From Candidatus Saccharimonadota bacterium (GTDB lineage Bacteria > Patescibacteriota > Saccharimonadia > Saccharimonadales > VXPC01), in contig VXPC01000040.1 in NCBI GenBank assembly GCA_009839685.1, positions 1-43,020 of the forward strand: DNA of 43,020 nucleotides. The letters run 5' to 3'. The notes under the pieces were generated by a model, which was not told the origin of the DNA, made no database searches, and saw only the letters and a list, made by a program, of their open reading frames with translations. Positions 24,276-31,328 of the stretch are shown in pieces (the first letter of the stretch is position 1; the number at the start of each line of letters is the position of its first letter). A program made the position numbers and the translations under genes.

Positions 24276-26236
24276 CGGTCTGGCTTGGCGGTCCGCCACC
24301 GCCAAATCAGCAAGGCTACCAACAGACAAACTGGCAAGATTATAGCTGCCCAAGTCACAACGCTCCGGCGGTTGGCGCCGGCTGTCTCAATTCGTCTGTC
24401 AGTTCTATCCGAACCGGCGGGCGGTTGTCGGGCGGTTGACGTTCGCTTGTCTGCGGGCGCTGCGGGCATCAAGCCTGCTTCTTCGACCGCGTCCGCTATT
24501 TCCGACTCCGGCGGCAATTCGGCTGCAACCCCGTCGCCGGGCGGCTCACCAATGTTAGGCTGGACGGTGATGTCGTCAGCCGGTTCGGGTTCGGCAGCAG
24601 TGCTGATCGGCGTTATCGGAGCGGGGCCGGAGGGCGATCTGCCATTCGACCCGGATTCTTCTGTCGTGACGGGCATCGGATCCTGCAAATCAGGGAGGGT
24701 AGGAGCGGTCTGGACAGCTATTTCAAATTCAAAAATTTTGTAGCCCCAATTGTCACTCCGGTCACGGACCGCAAAACAGAAAATGTAATCACCGGCCGGC
24801 AGACCGCTCAGATCAACGCGGTGACCCGGGTCGAAGCCGCCGGTAAAGGCGGCCTGGTCGCACCGGGTGCCGGTGATGCGGACATTGCGCCAACTGCTCT
24901 GATCGATATCTTCAGCGTTGCTGCTGGCTATCAACTCGGTTTCGGTTTGTCCGATTGCAATTTGCGGGGCGGTTGTGTCTGGTGGTGAGGTGAAGTCTTT
25001 CGGCGACGTTTTGCCAGGAGCTGCCTCCTCTTTGGGCGCGACGCGCAAAACGGAGTCGCTACTGGTTATGTACAGGGCTTGGTCGGGTCCAATAATCACG
25101 GAACGCAGGCGATTGTACGTCCGCTCCAGTTCCGACGGAATAACCAAACTGCGGTATGTTCCGGCAGGACTGAAGTCAAACAAATAGAGGGTTGAGTTTT
25201 TCAAAGTCGCGACGGCCAGCCAGCCCTCCTTGTCGCCCCAACGGTCGCCCTCCAGAAAAATACCGCCGGCGGTGGCCCAAGTGCGCCGGCCGGACGACCA
25301 GCTGGCCTCCACGGCGGACGGATACTTGCTAGTATCGGTCATGGGGTTGTATTCATAGTAGTCGTTGTTTTCTGAATTGGCTCTCAGCGGGTTCCAGCCG
25401 TAGTTGCCTCCTTTCTGGAGCAGGTTGATTTCGTCATCGACGTCGGGGCCGTGTTCGACGACCCACATCTGACTAGTGCCGGGGCGCAGGGCTAACCCCT
25501 GGGGGTTGCGGTGCCCGTAAGTATAAATCAATCTGGAATTGGCCGAGTCGTCATTGATATAGGGATTGCCCGGCGCTCCCTGGCCATTTGAAGCGTCGAC
25601 CCGTAAGACCTTGCCGGCCAGCGAAGTCAGATCCTGAGGGGTTGTGCCGGTCGCCGCATCGCCGGTTGAAATATACAGATAGCCGTCGGCGCCGAACCGC
25701 AGCCGGCAGCCGCTGTGCCGGCCGTTGTCGTGCATGGGAATGCCGTCGACCAGAGGGTCATCGACTCGGGTTGCCTGGCTGTAATCGTTATTGATGGTCC
25801 AGCTGATTACCTGGATCTCTTGGGGGTTCCGGTGGCCCTGGCAGGTATAGAAGCGGCGGTTGTTGTCAAAATCGGGATCAACCACCATGCCCATCAAGCC
25901 GCCTTCACCGACGGCTCTCAAGTCCGACCAGTCTGCCCCGACGGTTCTCACGGTTCCGTCGCTCAACCGGGCTTTAATACCTCCGCCCCGCTGGTTGACC
26001 AACATGGTTCCGTCAGGTGTGAAAGTGATGCCCCAGGGGACAGATAAACCGTCCATCAAGACGCTTACGGTCAGCTCGAACCCAGCGGCCCGGGCGGTCA
26101 GTCGTTTGCCGTTCCAAGCCTTTGCCAACCACAGGAGAGCCAGGCAGCAAGCGGCAATCAGGCAGCAGCCGAGAACGATTTTGTTCAGCTTGCGGCCGGA
26201 ACCAATTCTGACCGCCTTTGAGCCACGAATATCCAT
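24272..26236 (-). CDS. Membrane-anchored PQQ-type aldose dehydrogenase with Cys-pair module
   Basis: The family (soluble glucose dehydrogenase, Asd/YliI, sorbosone dehydrogenase) oxidises sugars with pyrroloquinoline quinone. The 654-residue protein has a membrane helix at 18-37, the six-bladed propeller at 52-400 with the catalytic-type G-R-H-S-G (His174), L-Y-I-S-T-G-D, Y-G-H-R-N-P-Q-G-L-A and E-H-G-P-D-V-D-D-E, then a Cys-pair module (about 420-507, C459/C487) like those of the giant surface protein, a Pro/Ser/Glu-rich stalk (508-620) and a C-terminal helix (625-646) with a basic end. It is therefore held outside the cell. No PQQ synthesis gene or partner cytochrome is in the window. Transcription starts from a -10 box seven bases before the ATG. 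Substrate is unknown. Confidence 0.88.
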   Translation of the reverse strand: MDIRGSKAVRIGSGRKLNKIVLGCCLIAACCLALLWLAKAWNGKRLTARAAGFELTVSVLMDGLSVPWGITFTPDGTMLVNQRGGGIKARLSDGTVRTVGADWSDLRAVGEGGLMGMVVDPDFDNNRRFYTCQGHRNPQEIQVISWTINNDYSQATRVDDPLVDGIPMHDNGRHSGCRLRFGADGYLYISTGDAATGTTPQDLTSLAGKVLRVDASNGQGAPGNPYINDDSANSRLIYTYGHRNPQGLALRPGTSQMWVVEHGPDVDDEINLLQKGGNYGWNPLRANSENNDYYEYNPMTDTSKYPSAVEASWSSGRRTWATAGGIFLEGDRWGDKEGWLAVATLKNSTLYLFDFSPAGTYRSLVIPSELERTYNRLRSVIIGPDQALYITSSDSVLRVAPKEEAAPGKTSPKDFTSPPDTTAPQIAIGQTETELIASSNAEDIDQSSWRNVRITGTRCDQAAFTGGFDPGHRVDLSGLPAGDYIFCFAVRDRSDNWGYKIFEFEIAVQTAPTLPDLQDPMPVTTEESGSNGRSPSGPAPITPISTAAEPEPADDITVQPNIGEPPGDGVAAELPPESEIADAVEEAGLMPAAPADKRTSTARQPPAGSDRTDRRIETAGANRRSVVTWAAIILPVCLLVALLIWRWRTAKPDR

Positions 26237-26556
26237 TTTTAATATTCTATCCCCATTTCGGGCAACTCTTCATTTTAAAATGAGCGCAAACCGCTCCTAG
26301 AACAATCGCCGGGGGTTGTTTTATTGTCATAATCGGCTACCCAGATTTTGTAAATCTGCGAGAATCGATGGTTAACCGCCGCCGCTAAAGCGGACTCTTT
26401 GAGCGGCCCGTTCGCCTTCTTTCCGGCTGCTTGTGGCGGTCGGACTTGGCAAATTCAATACTCAGGAGCTTCGTTTTAAGAAACGCGAGCAACCAAGGTG
26501 CGCTTCTGTTTTAAACCGTTTTTGGTTATCATTGGGCAGTAAGGCTTATTTCTTGA
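26237..26556. other. Divergent intergenic region with several short inverted repeats
   Basis: The 320-base gap between the dehydrogenase and PilX-propeller genes contains hairpin-forming repeats: GAGCG/CGCTC at 26282-26296, AACAATC/GGTTGTT at 26301-26320 followed by a T-rich tail, a perfect CAGATTT/AAATCTG at 26342-26358, the palindrome GGTTAACC at 26370-26377 and CCGC/GCGG at 26382-26393. A TATCAT (26527-26532) could be the -10 box of the plus-strand gene. No gene is visible. Confidence 0.5.
26244..26249 (-). promoter_or_regulatory. -10 box of the dehydrogenase gene, leaderless geometry
   Basis: TAGAAT on the minus strand ends seven bases before the ATG at 26236, with only A and T between them and no ribosome site. 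Confidence 0.45.
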
Positions 26557-28725
26557 ATGGTGCGGCTTCTCAGCAAGATATTTTTTAGACTGGACGAACG
26601 GCAGGAAGGTGCGACTTCGCTGTACCTGAGCCTGATAGTGATGGTCATCCTGAGCCTGATGGCCTTCGGTTTCGCCCAAATTGCCGGCACCAACTACCGC
26701 CAAATCGCCGAGAGCCAGTACAACCTGCTGTCCCATTACGGTGCCGAGTCGGCAATCAATCAAGTGCGCGGAGCGATCCACGACAGCATTACCCACACCA
26801 GCCAAGTGGCCAATTCCGACAATCTTTCGGTTGAAAAAACCTCCGGCAGCAACAGTTTGACCAATCCGGCCGGCGGCTTCGGCTCGGCGGTTTTCATCAG
26901 CGGCGATCTGCTGATTGTCGGCGCCCCCACCGCCAACGGCGGCAAAGGCGAAGTTTATGTTTATGAAAAGTCCGGCGCCGACTGGCACGGCGCCACCCTT
27001 ACGGCCACCGTCGGCGACAGCACGGCCGGCATCAGCTTGACGGCCGGCGACGCCTTCGGCGCTTCGGTCGTTCTCAGCCGCGGCCAGTTGGCGGTGGGGG
27101 CGCCCGGCGGGGCGGCGGTTTATCTTATTTCGCCGGAACGCAACTTCAGGAATAAGATAAATACGGCCGACGTTCCCGGCGGCGGCGGCACGGATTTCGG
27201 CTCGGCGGTCGCTTTGCACGGCGCCGGCAACGGCTTGCGGTTGCTCATCGGCGCGCCCGGCGTTGGCAAGATCCACCTTTTCTCGTTCACGGACCTCTCG
27301 AACGTGGCGTACGAGCGCGAAATCAAACCCGCGGACGTCTCAATCGGCACCGTCAGCGGCTTCGGGACCGCCCTGTCCGCGCACAGCAACCTGCTCGCCG
27401 TCGGGGCGGACAACGTCGCCTACGTTTTGGAACGGCAAGGCAGCAACTGGTCGCTCAAAGCCACGGTCAGCAACCCCGACGGCGTGGACCTGTTCGGCGC
27501 TTCGGTCAGCTTGGACAGCAGTTTATTGCTCGTCGGGGCGCCGGGAGGCGACGACGGCCACTCGGATGCCGGCGCGGTTTACGCTTTCGAGCGCCAGGGC
27601 TCCAGCTGGGAGTGGAAACACCGGATTTCCGAAGCGCCGTCGACCGATTCGCAGTTTTCGTTCGATTTGACGGCCAATGAAAACTTCGGCCGCTCCGTCA
27701 GCCTGGACGGCAATAAAGCCGCCGTCGGGGCGCCGGGGAGCAATACGGCTTACTTCTTCAAGATCGCGAGCAACGATATCCTTAACGATATCTGGGCGGC
27801 CGATTTGGATCAGGATTGCCCGAGTCAAGAAGACGCCCATCCGGCTTGGCGCAACAACGTCGTTTTGGCGGACGAGGACACCGGCGAAACCATCGTCGAA
27901 TACCTATGCGTGAGCGTCGAGGTCGCCCCGCTGGAGGTGCTCTACGACAACATCGGCTTGGAGCGGTCGCTGGTTTTCGGCCTGGAGGCGGTCGACAGCA
28001 GCTATAACGACGTCAATTTGAACGAGCTGACCTTGGAATGGAACCACGCCAATACGGAGACGGCAGTCGGCTTGGCCAGCGTGTCCCCGCCCGGAAGTTT
28101 CAGCAGTCAGGCGGGGTGGGGCAGCCGGACGATTCCGCTGCTGCGGGCCCAGATTTCAATCGTCAATCTCGATCAAGGCTTCAGCCGCGAGACCATGAAT
28201 AAAAACTCCAGAGTTTTCTATCTTTATCCCGACGCGACGGGCGGCAGCGCCGATTGGCTGACCGACGGCGGCAAGGTAATCGGCGGCGACTGCGACGTCA
28301 ACAGGCGGCCTTTCGCCTGCCAGATGGCCTTCAACTTGCCGCTGCCGACGGATGCGGGCCTTGAGCAGGTCAGCACGCCTCCGCCAAGTCTTTCGGACCG
28401 GCTCGTTTACGCGGTCAGAATCCAGTCTTTCTACAACGAGGCCCGGTTGCAGATTACCGGCAAGCATGGAACGTCATCGGACGAGGCGCAGTTCAAGAAT
28501 CTGCAGGCCGTCATCACGGCGACGGGCAGGAGCAACAATGTTTTGGAGCGTCTGCGGGAGCGGATACCGCTCCGGCCCGTCTACGACCTGCCGGAATACG
28601 CGATCGATTCGGCCGGAAACTTGTGCAAGATTTTAGCTGCTGACGACAGTTCGGGCGTCTATCTGTTCGTGGAAGAACCATACGACAATCTGGGGTCGGA
28701 GCCGGCCTGCTCGCTAACACCTTAG
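26557..28725 (+). CDS. PilX-type minor pilin with an inserted FG-GAP beta-propeller
   Basis: This 722-residue protein begins with a type IV pilin-like N-terminus: a basic leader, cleavage-like G18, then a long hydrophobic helix (A-T-S-L-Y-L-S-L-I-V-M-V-I-L) and A-E-S-A-I-N near 62, as in PilX minor pilins, which also lack Glu at mature position 5. Residues about 100-402 hold six FG-GAP-type blades starting near 108, 167, 214, 269, 313 and 377 (F-G-S-A-V ... L-I-V-G-A-P). Residues about 455-700 look like the C-terminal part of PilX-like proteins of this kind of bacteria: I-T-A-T-G-R-S-N-N-V-L-E-R, then R-I-P-L-R-P and N-L-C-K-I. The propeller therefore seems to be inserted in a minor pilin, which suggests a pilus tip adhesin. 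The start at 26557 lies 12 bases after AAGG. Confidence 0.82.
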   Translation: MVRLLSKIFFRLDERQEGATSLYLSLIVMVILSLMAFGFAQIAGTNYRQIAESQYNLLSHYGAESAINQVRGAIHDSITHTSQVANSDNLSVEKTSGSNSLTNPAGGFGSAVFISGDLLIVGAPTANGGKGEVYVYEKSGADWHGATLTATVGDSTAGISLTAGDAFGASVVLSRGQLAVGAPGGAAVYLISPERNFRNKINTADVPGGGGTDFGSAVALHGAGNGLRLLIGAPGVGKIHLFSFTDLSNVAYEREIKPADVSIGTVSGFGTALSAHSNLLAVGADNVAYVLERQGSNWSLKATVSNPDGVDLFGASVSLDSSLLLVGAPGGDDGHSDAGAVYAFERQGSSWEWKHRISEAPSTDSQFSFDLTANENFGRSVSLDGNKAAVGAPGSNTAYFFKIASNDILNDIWAADLDQDCPSQEDAHPAWRNNVVLADEDTGETIVEYLCVSVEVAPLEVLYDNIGLERSLVFGLEAVDSSYNDVNLNELTLEWNHANTETAVGLASVSPPGSFSSQAGWGSRTIPLLRAQISIVNLDQGFSRETMNKNSRVFYLYPDATGGSADWLTDGGKVIGGDCDVNRRPFACQMAFNLPLPTDAGLEQVSTPPPSLSDRLVYAVRIQSFYNEARLQITGKHGTSSDEAQFKNLQAVITATGRSNNVLERLRERIPLRPVYDLPEYAIDSAGNLCKILAADDSSGVYLFVEEPYDNLGSEPACSLTP

Positions 28726-28737
28726 CCGGGCGGCCGC

Positions 28738-28766
28738 TTGCTTTTTACCATCGGCGCCACTATAAT
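28738..28766 (+). promoter_or_regulatory. Promoter of the rpsF operon
   Basis: TTGCTT (28738-28743), a 17-base spacer and TATAAT (28761-28766). The start near 28773 gives an 88-base leader containing a terminator-like hairpin. Confidence 0.65.
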
Positions 28767-28786
28767 TGTCGGAGCAAGATAAAAAC

Positions 28787-28828
28787 CGCCGCAAAAAAAT
28801 CGGCTTCTGATTTTTACCGGCGTTTTTT
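28787..28828 (+). terminator. Terminator-like hairpin in the rpsF leader
   Basis: CGCCG (28787-28791) pairs with CGGCG (28818-28822), and AAAAATC (28795-28801) with GATTTTT (28809-28815), around a 7-base loop and a small internal loop; six T follow (28823-28828). It is inside the leader of rpsF, downstream of the promoter, so it is a candidate attenuator. The internal loop holds A-C-C-G on the 3' side, which recalls the C-C-G of the known S6:S18 leader motif. Confidence 0.55.
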
Positions 28829-28860
28829 GTTTGAAAAGGCTTATTTAAGGAGACAATATT

Positions 28861-29265
28861 TTGCCCGACACAATCGTTTACGAGCTGGCGGTCCTTTACC
28901 GCGCCGATCTGGAGGAGGCTTTGGACAAAGCGGCCGACAAGGTCAAGGCTTTGGTTACGTCCCGCGGCGGCAAGATCGTGACCGAGGACGTCTGGGGCAA
29001 GCGCCAGCTGGCCTACCGGATCAAGAAGGAGACCCACGCCGTCTACGCTTTCTATGACATTGAGATTGACGGCGGCGCTTTGTCCGGCATCGAAACCGCT
29101 TTGAACATCAACGAGGAAGTGTTGAGGTACCAGTTCCACAAGCCCGACTTTAAGGCTCGTGAAGTGACGGCGGCCCGGGCGGCAGCCAAGCAAGCGGCGG
29201 CGGCCGAAGCGGAGACGGAAACGGCAGGCGAGCCGGCCGAAACAGAAACGGCGGAGGTGAGCTGA
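28861..29265 (+). CDS. rpsF: Ribosomal protein S6
   Basis: S6 forms a dimer with S18 on the 30S platform. The 134-residue protein has the S6 fold pattern (Y-E-L-A-V-L-Y at the start, G-K-R-Q-L-A-Y-R-I-K-K in the middle, N-E-E-V-L-R-Y) and an Ala/Glu/Thr-rich acidic tail of about 30 residues. The start codon is TTG, supported by AAGGAG eight bases upstream and by the family N-terminus. First gene of rpsF-ssb-rpsR. Confidence 0.95.
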   Translation: MPDTIVYELAVLYRADLEEALDKAADKVKALVTSRGGKIVTEDVWGKRQLAYRIKKETHAVYAFYDIEIDGGALSGIETALNINEEVLRYQFHKPDFKAREVTAARAAAKQAAAAEAETETAGEPAETETAEVS

Positions 29266-29266
29266 A

Positions 29267-29758
29267 ATGGCCCGCAGTTTTAACAAGGTCATCCTGATAG
29301 GCAACCTGACCAGGGATCCGGAGGTCAGGGCTCTGCCGAGCGGCACCGAATTCTGCCGGTTCGGCCTGGCGGTCAACTACAGCTACCGGACCGCCGACGG
29401 CGAGGACAAGGAAAGCGTTGATTTTATCGATATTTCAGTTTGGCGGCCCGGCCTGGTGTCGATCGTGCAGACCTATTGCCACAAGGGCAAGCAGGTCATG
29501 GTCGAGGGCCGGCTGACGAGTTCCAGCTGGGAACAAGACGGCCAGACCCGGAGCAAACTGGAGGTCAAGGTCGACAATATCCTGTTGCTCGGTTCGGCCG
29601 GCGGCGGCCAAGGCGGCGCCCCGGCGGAGCGGCCGGCGCAGGCAAGCAAGCCGGCGGGCAAGGCGGCCGAGGAAGACTTCGGCACGGAAGAAGATTACGA
29701 GCTGGAAGCTTTGAACTACGACCAAGAGGGAGTCAACCCGGAAGACATACCGTTTTAA
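29267..29758 (+). CDS. ssb: Single-stranded DNA-binding protein
   Basis: SSB coats single-stranded DNA in replication and repair. The 163-residue protein has an OB-fold domain (N-K-V-I-L-I-G-N-L-T-R-D-P-E to about residue 108), a Gly/Ala/Pro-rich linker and the acidic tip P-E-D-I-P-F, the usual docking site for partner proteins. It starts one base after the rpsF stop, with GGAGGTGA overlapping the end of rpsF. Confidence 0.97.
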   Translation: MARSFNKVILIGNLTRDPEVRALPSGTEFCRFGLAVNYSYRTADGEDKESVDFIDISVWRPGLVSIVQTYCHKGKQVMVEGRLTSSSWEQDGQTRSKLEVKVDNILLLGSAGGGQGGAPAERPAQASKPAGKAAEEDFGTEEDYELEALNYDQEGVNPEDIPF

Positions 29759-29769
29759 GGAAGAAAACC

Positions 29770-30018
29770 ATGGCTAAAGACACGGCGACCAAGCAGCAGA
29801 AACCGGAACTGGACAACAGTTATTTCGACCACAAGGATATCGACAACCTGAAGCGTTTCGTCAACCAGTTCGGCCAGATAGAGAACCGGCACCGTTCCTC
29901 GGCCAACCGCGACAAGCCGGTGCTGAGAGCCTGCGAGCAGAAGCGTCTCAGCAAAGCCGTCAAGCGGGCCAGGTTCCTGGCGCTGTTGCCGTTTATAAAT
30001 CGCGACACCGACTCTTGA
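29770..30018 (+). CDS. rpsR: Ribosomal protein S18
   Basis: S18 partners with S6 in the small subunit. The 82-residue protein has Y-F-D-H-K-D-I-D-N-L-K-R-F and the C-terminal basic block ending in K-R-A-R-F-L-A-L-L-P-F. ATG at 29770 follows AAGGAAG and lies 11 bases after ssb. Part of the rpsF operon, so the S6:S18 pair is made from one mRNA. Confidence 0.95.
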   Translation: MAKDTATKQQKPELDNSYFDHKDIDNLKRFVNQFGQIENRHRSSANRDKPVLRACEQKRLSKAVKRARFLALLPFINRDTDS

Positions 30019-30025
30019 CGGACTC

Positions 30026-30589
30026 ATGAGCCTGACACCTACCGACCTGAAAAAGGGCGTCGTCTTCTTTCTCGACGGCCAGCTTTACGAAAGCCTGGAG
30101 TACAAGCAGAAGGTTCAGGCCCGGCAACAGTCGTCGGTAACCGTCAGAATCCGCAACCTGAAAACCGACAAGTTGTCTACCCACACCTTCCGCGGCGGCG
30201 AGGAGTTGGCGCCGGCCGACCTGAACAAGCGGACGGTCCAGTTCCTGTACGCCGACGGGGGCGCCTGCCATTTTATGGATCCCGACAGCTTTGAGCAGCA
30301 CGAACTGGGCTTGGCGGCCGTCGGCGACAAAACGGCCTACTTGGCCGAGGGGCAGAAGGTGGTCCTGCTGCTGTTGGACGGGCGGCCGTTGACGGTCGGG
30401 CTGCCGAAAAACGTCTGGCTGGAAGTGGCGGAGGCTGAGGCAGCCGTCAAAGGCGACACCAGTTCGGCCGTTCTGAAGGACGTCAAGCTGTCGACGGGTT
30501 TGGTTATCAAGGTGCCGGCTTTCATTAAGGCCGGCGACGTGGTTTCGGTGGATACGGCCAGCGGGGCTTACCGTGAACGGCAAAAGTGA
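30026..30589 (+). CDS. efp: Elongation factor P with unusual tip loop
   Basis: EF-P helps ribosomes through polyproline stretches. The 187-residue protein aligns without gaps to the three-domain EF-P (F-F-L-D-G, Y-A-D-G-G near residue 76, K-G-D-T, and the C-terminal S-T-G-L-V-I-K-V-P-x-F-I segment). The domain I tip that reads P-G-K-G in Escherichia coli reads Q-A-R-Q here, with Arg33 at the position of modified Lys34, and lacks the Pro and Gly. No modification enzyme gene is in the window. It starts seven bases after rpsR and overlaps tlyA by 17 bases, so it belongs to the same operon. Confidence 0.92.
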   Translation: MSLTPTDLKKGVVFFLDGQLYESLEYKQKVQARQQSSVTVRIRNLKTDKLSTHTFRGGEELAPADLNKRTVQFLYADGGACHFMDPDSFEQHELGLAAVGDKTAYLAEGQKVVLLLLDGRPLTVGLPKNVWLEVAEAEAAVKGDTSSAVLKDVKLSTGLVIKVPAFIKAGDVVSVDTASGAYRERQK

Positions 30590-31328
30590 CAAAGTCAGGT
30601 TCGACGAGTATCTGGCTGCCGAAAAACTGGTCGGTTCCCGGCACCAAGCGGCCGATCTCATCAAGCGCGGCCAGATCAAGTTGAACGGCCGGACCGTTAC
30701 AAAGCCGTCGCTGAGGTTGGACCCCGGCCTTAAGCAGCGCGTCCAGCTCAAGACCGGCCAGCTCTACGTTTCGCGAGCCGGCTACAAACTGGCGGCCGCG
30801 GCCGAGACCTTAGGAGTCAATTTCAAAGGCAAAGTGGTCTTAGACGCCGGCGCGCATCTGGGAGGCTTTACCGACGTCATCTACCAGCGCCGGGCGGCCG
30901 CCATCGTCGCCGTCGACGTCGGCAAGGAGCCGCTGGCGGCGCACCTGCGCCAGAAAGACAATATCCTGTCTTTCAACCGGACCGATATCCGCGACTTCGA
31001 CTGGCCCGGGCAGCTGTCTCTGCCGGATATAATCGTCGCCGATTTGTCCTTTATCAGCCTGACCAAGGTCTTGGCGGGCTTGCAGCGTTTTTGCCGTCCC
31101 GGAACCGCGGTCTTGGTGCTGGCCAAGCCCCAGTTTGAAGCCGAGGGTTACGATTTGCAGGGCGGCGTCGTCAAGAACAATTTGCAGCGGCGGGCCATTT
31201 TCCGCCGGCTGGAGGGCTGGTTTAAGGAAAACGGCTGGGCCGTTGCGGGCAAGGCGGATTCCAAGGTGGCCGGCTTGAAGGGCAATCTGGAAAGGTTTTA
31301 CCTGTTGCGGCCGCCCGTCAAACGTTGA
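30573..31328 (+). CDS. tlyA: TlyA-family rRNA 2'-O-methyltransferase
   Basis: TlyA proteins methylate ribosomal RNA riboses; some are annotated as hemolysins. The 251-residue protein has an N-terminal S4 RNA-binding domain (about 8-65, D-E-Y-L-A-A-E-K-L-V), then an FtsJ-like methyltransferase with V-L-D-A-G-A-H-L-G-G-F-T-D (SAM loop), A-D-L-S-F-I-S and A-K-P-Q-F-E. The lysine and aspartate of the catalytic tetrad are present. The start is GTG at 30573, inside the end of efp. It ends 11 bases past the stop of the convergent ychF. Confidence 0.92.
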   Translation: MNGKSDKVRFDEYLAAEKLVGSRHQAADLIKRGQIKLNGRTVTKPSLRLDPGLKQRVQLKTGQLYVSRAGYKLAAAAETLGVNFKGKVVLDAGAHLGGFTDVIYQRRAAAIVAVDVGKEPLAAHLRQKDNILSFNRTDIRDFDWPGQLSLPDIIVADLSFISLTKVLAGLQRFCRPGTAVLVLAKPQFEAEGYDLQGGVVKNNLQRRAIFRRLEGWFKENGWAVAGKADSKVAGLKGNLERFYLLRPPVKR

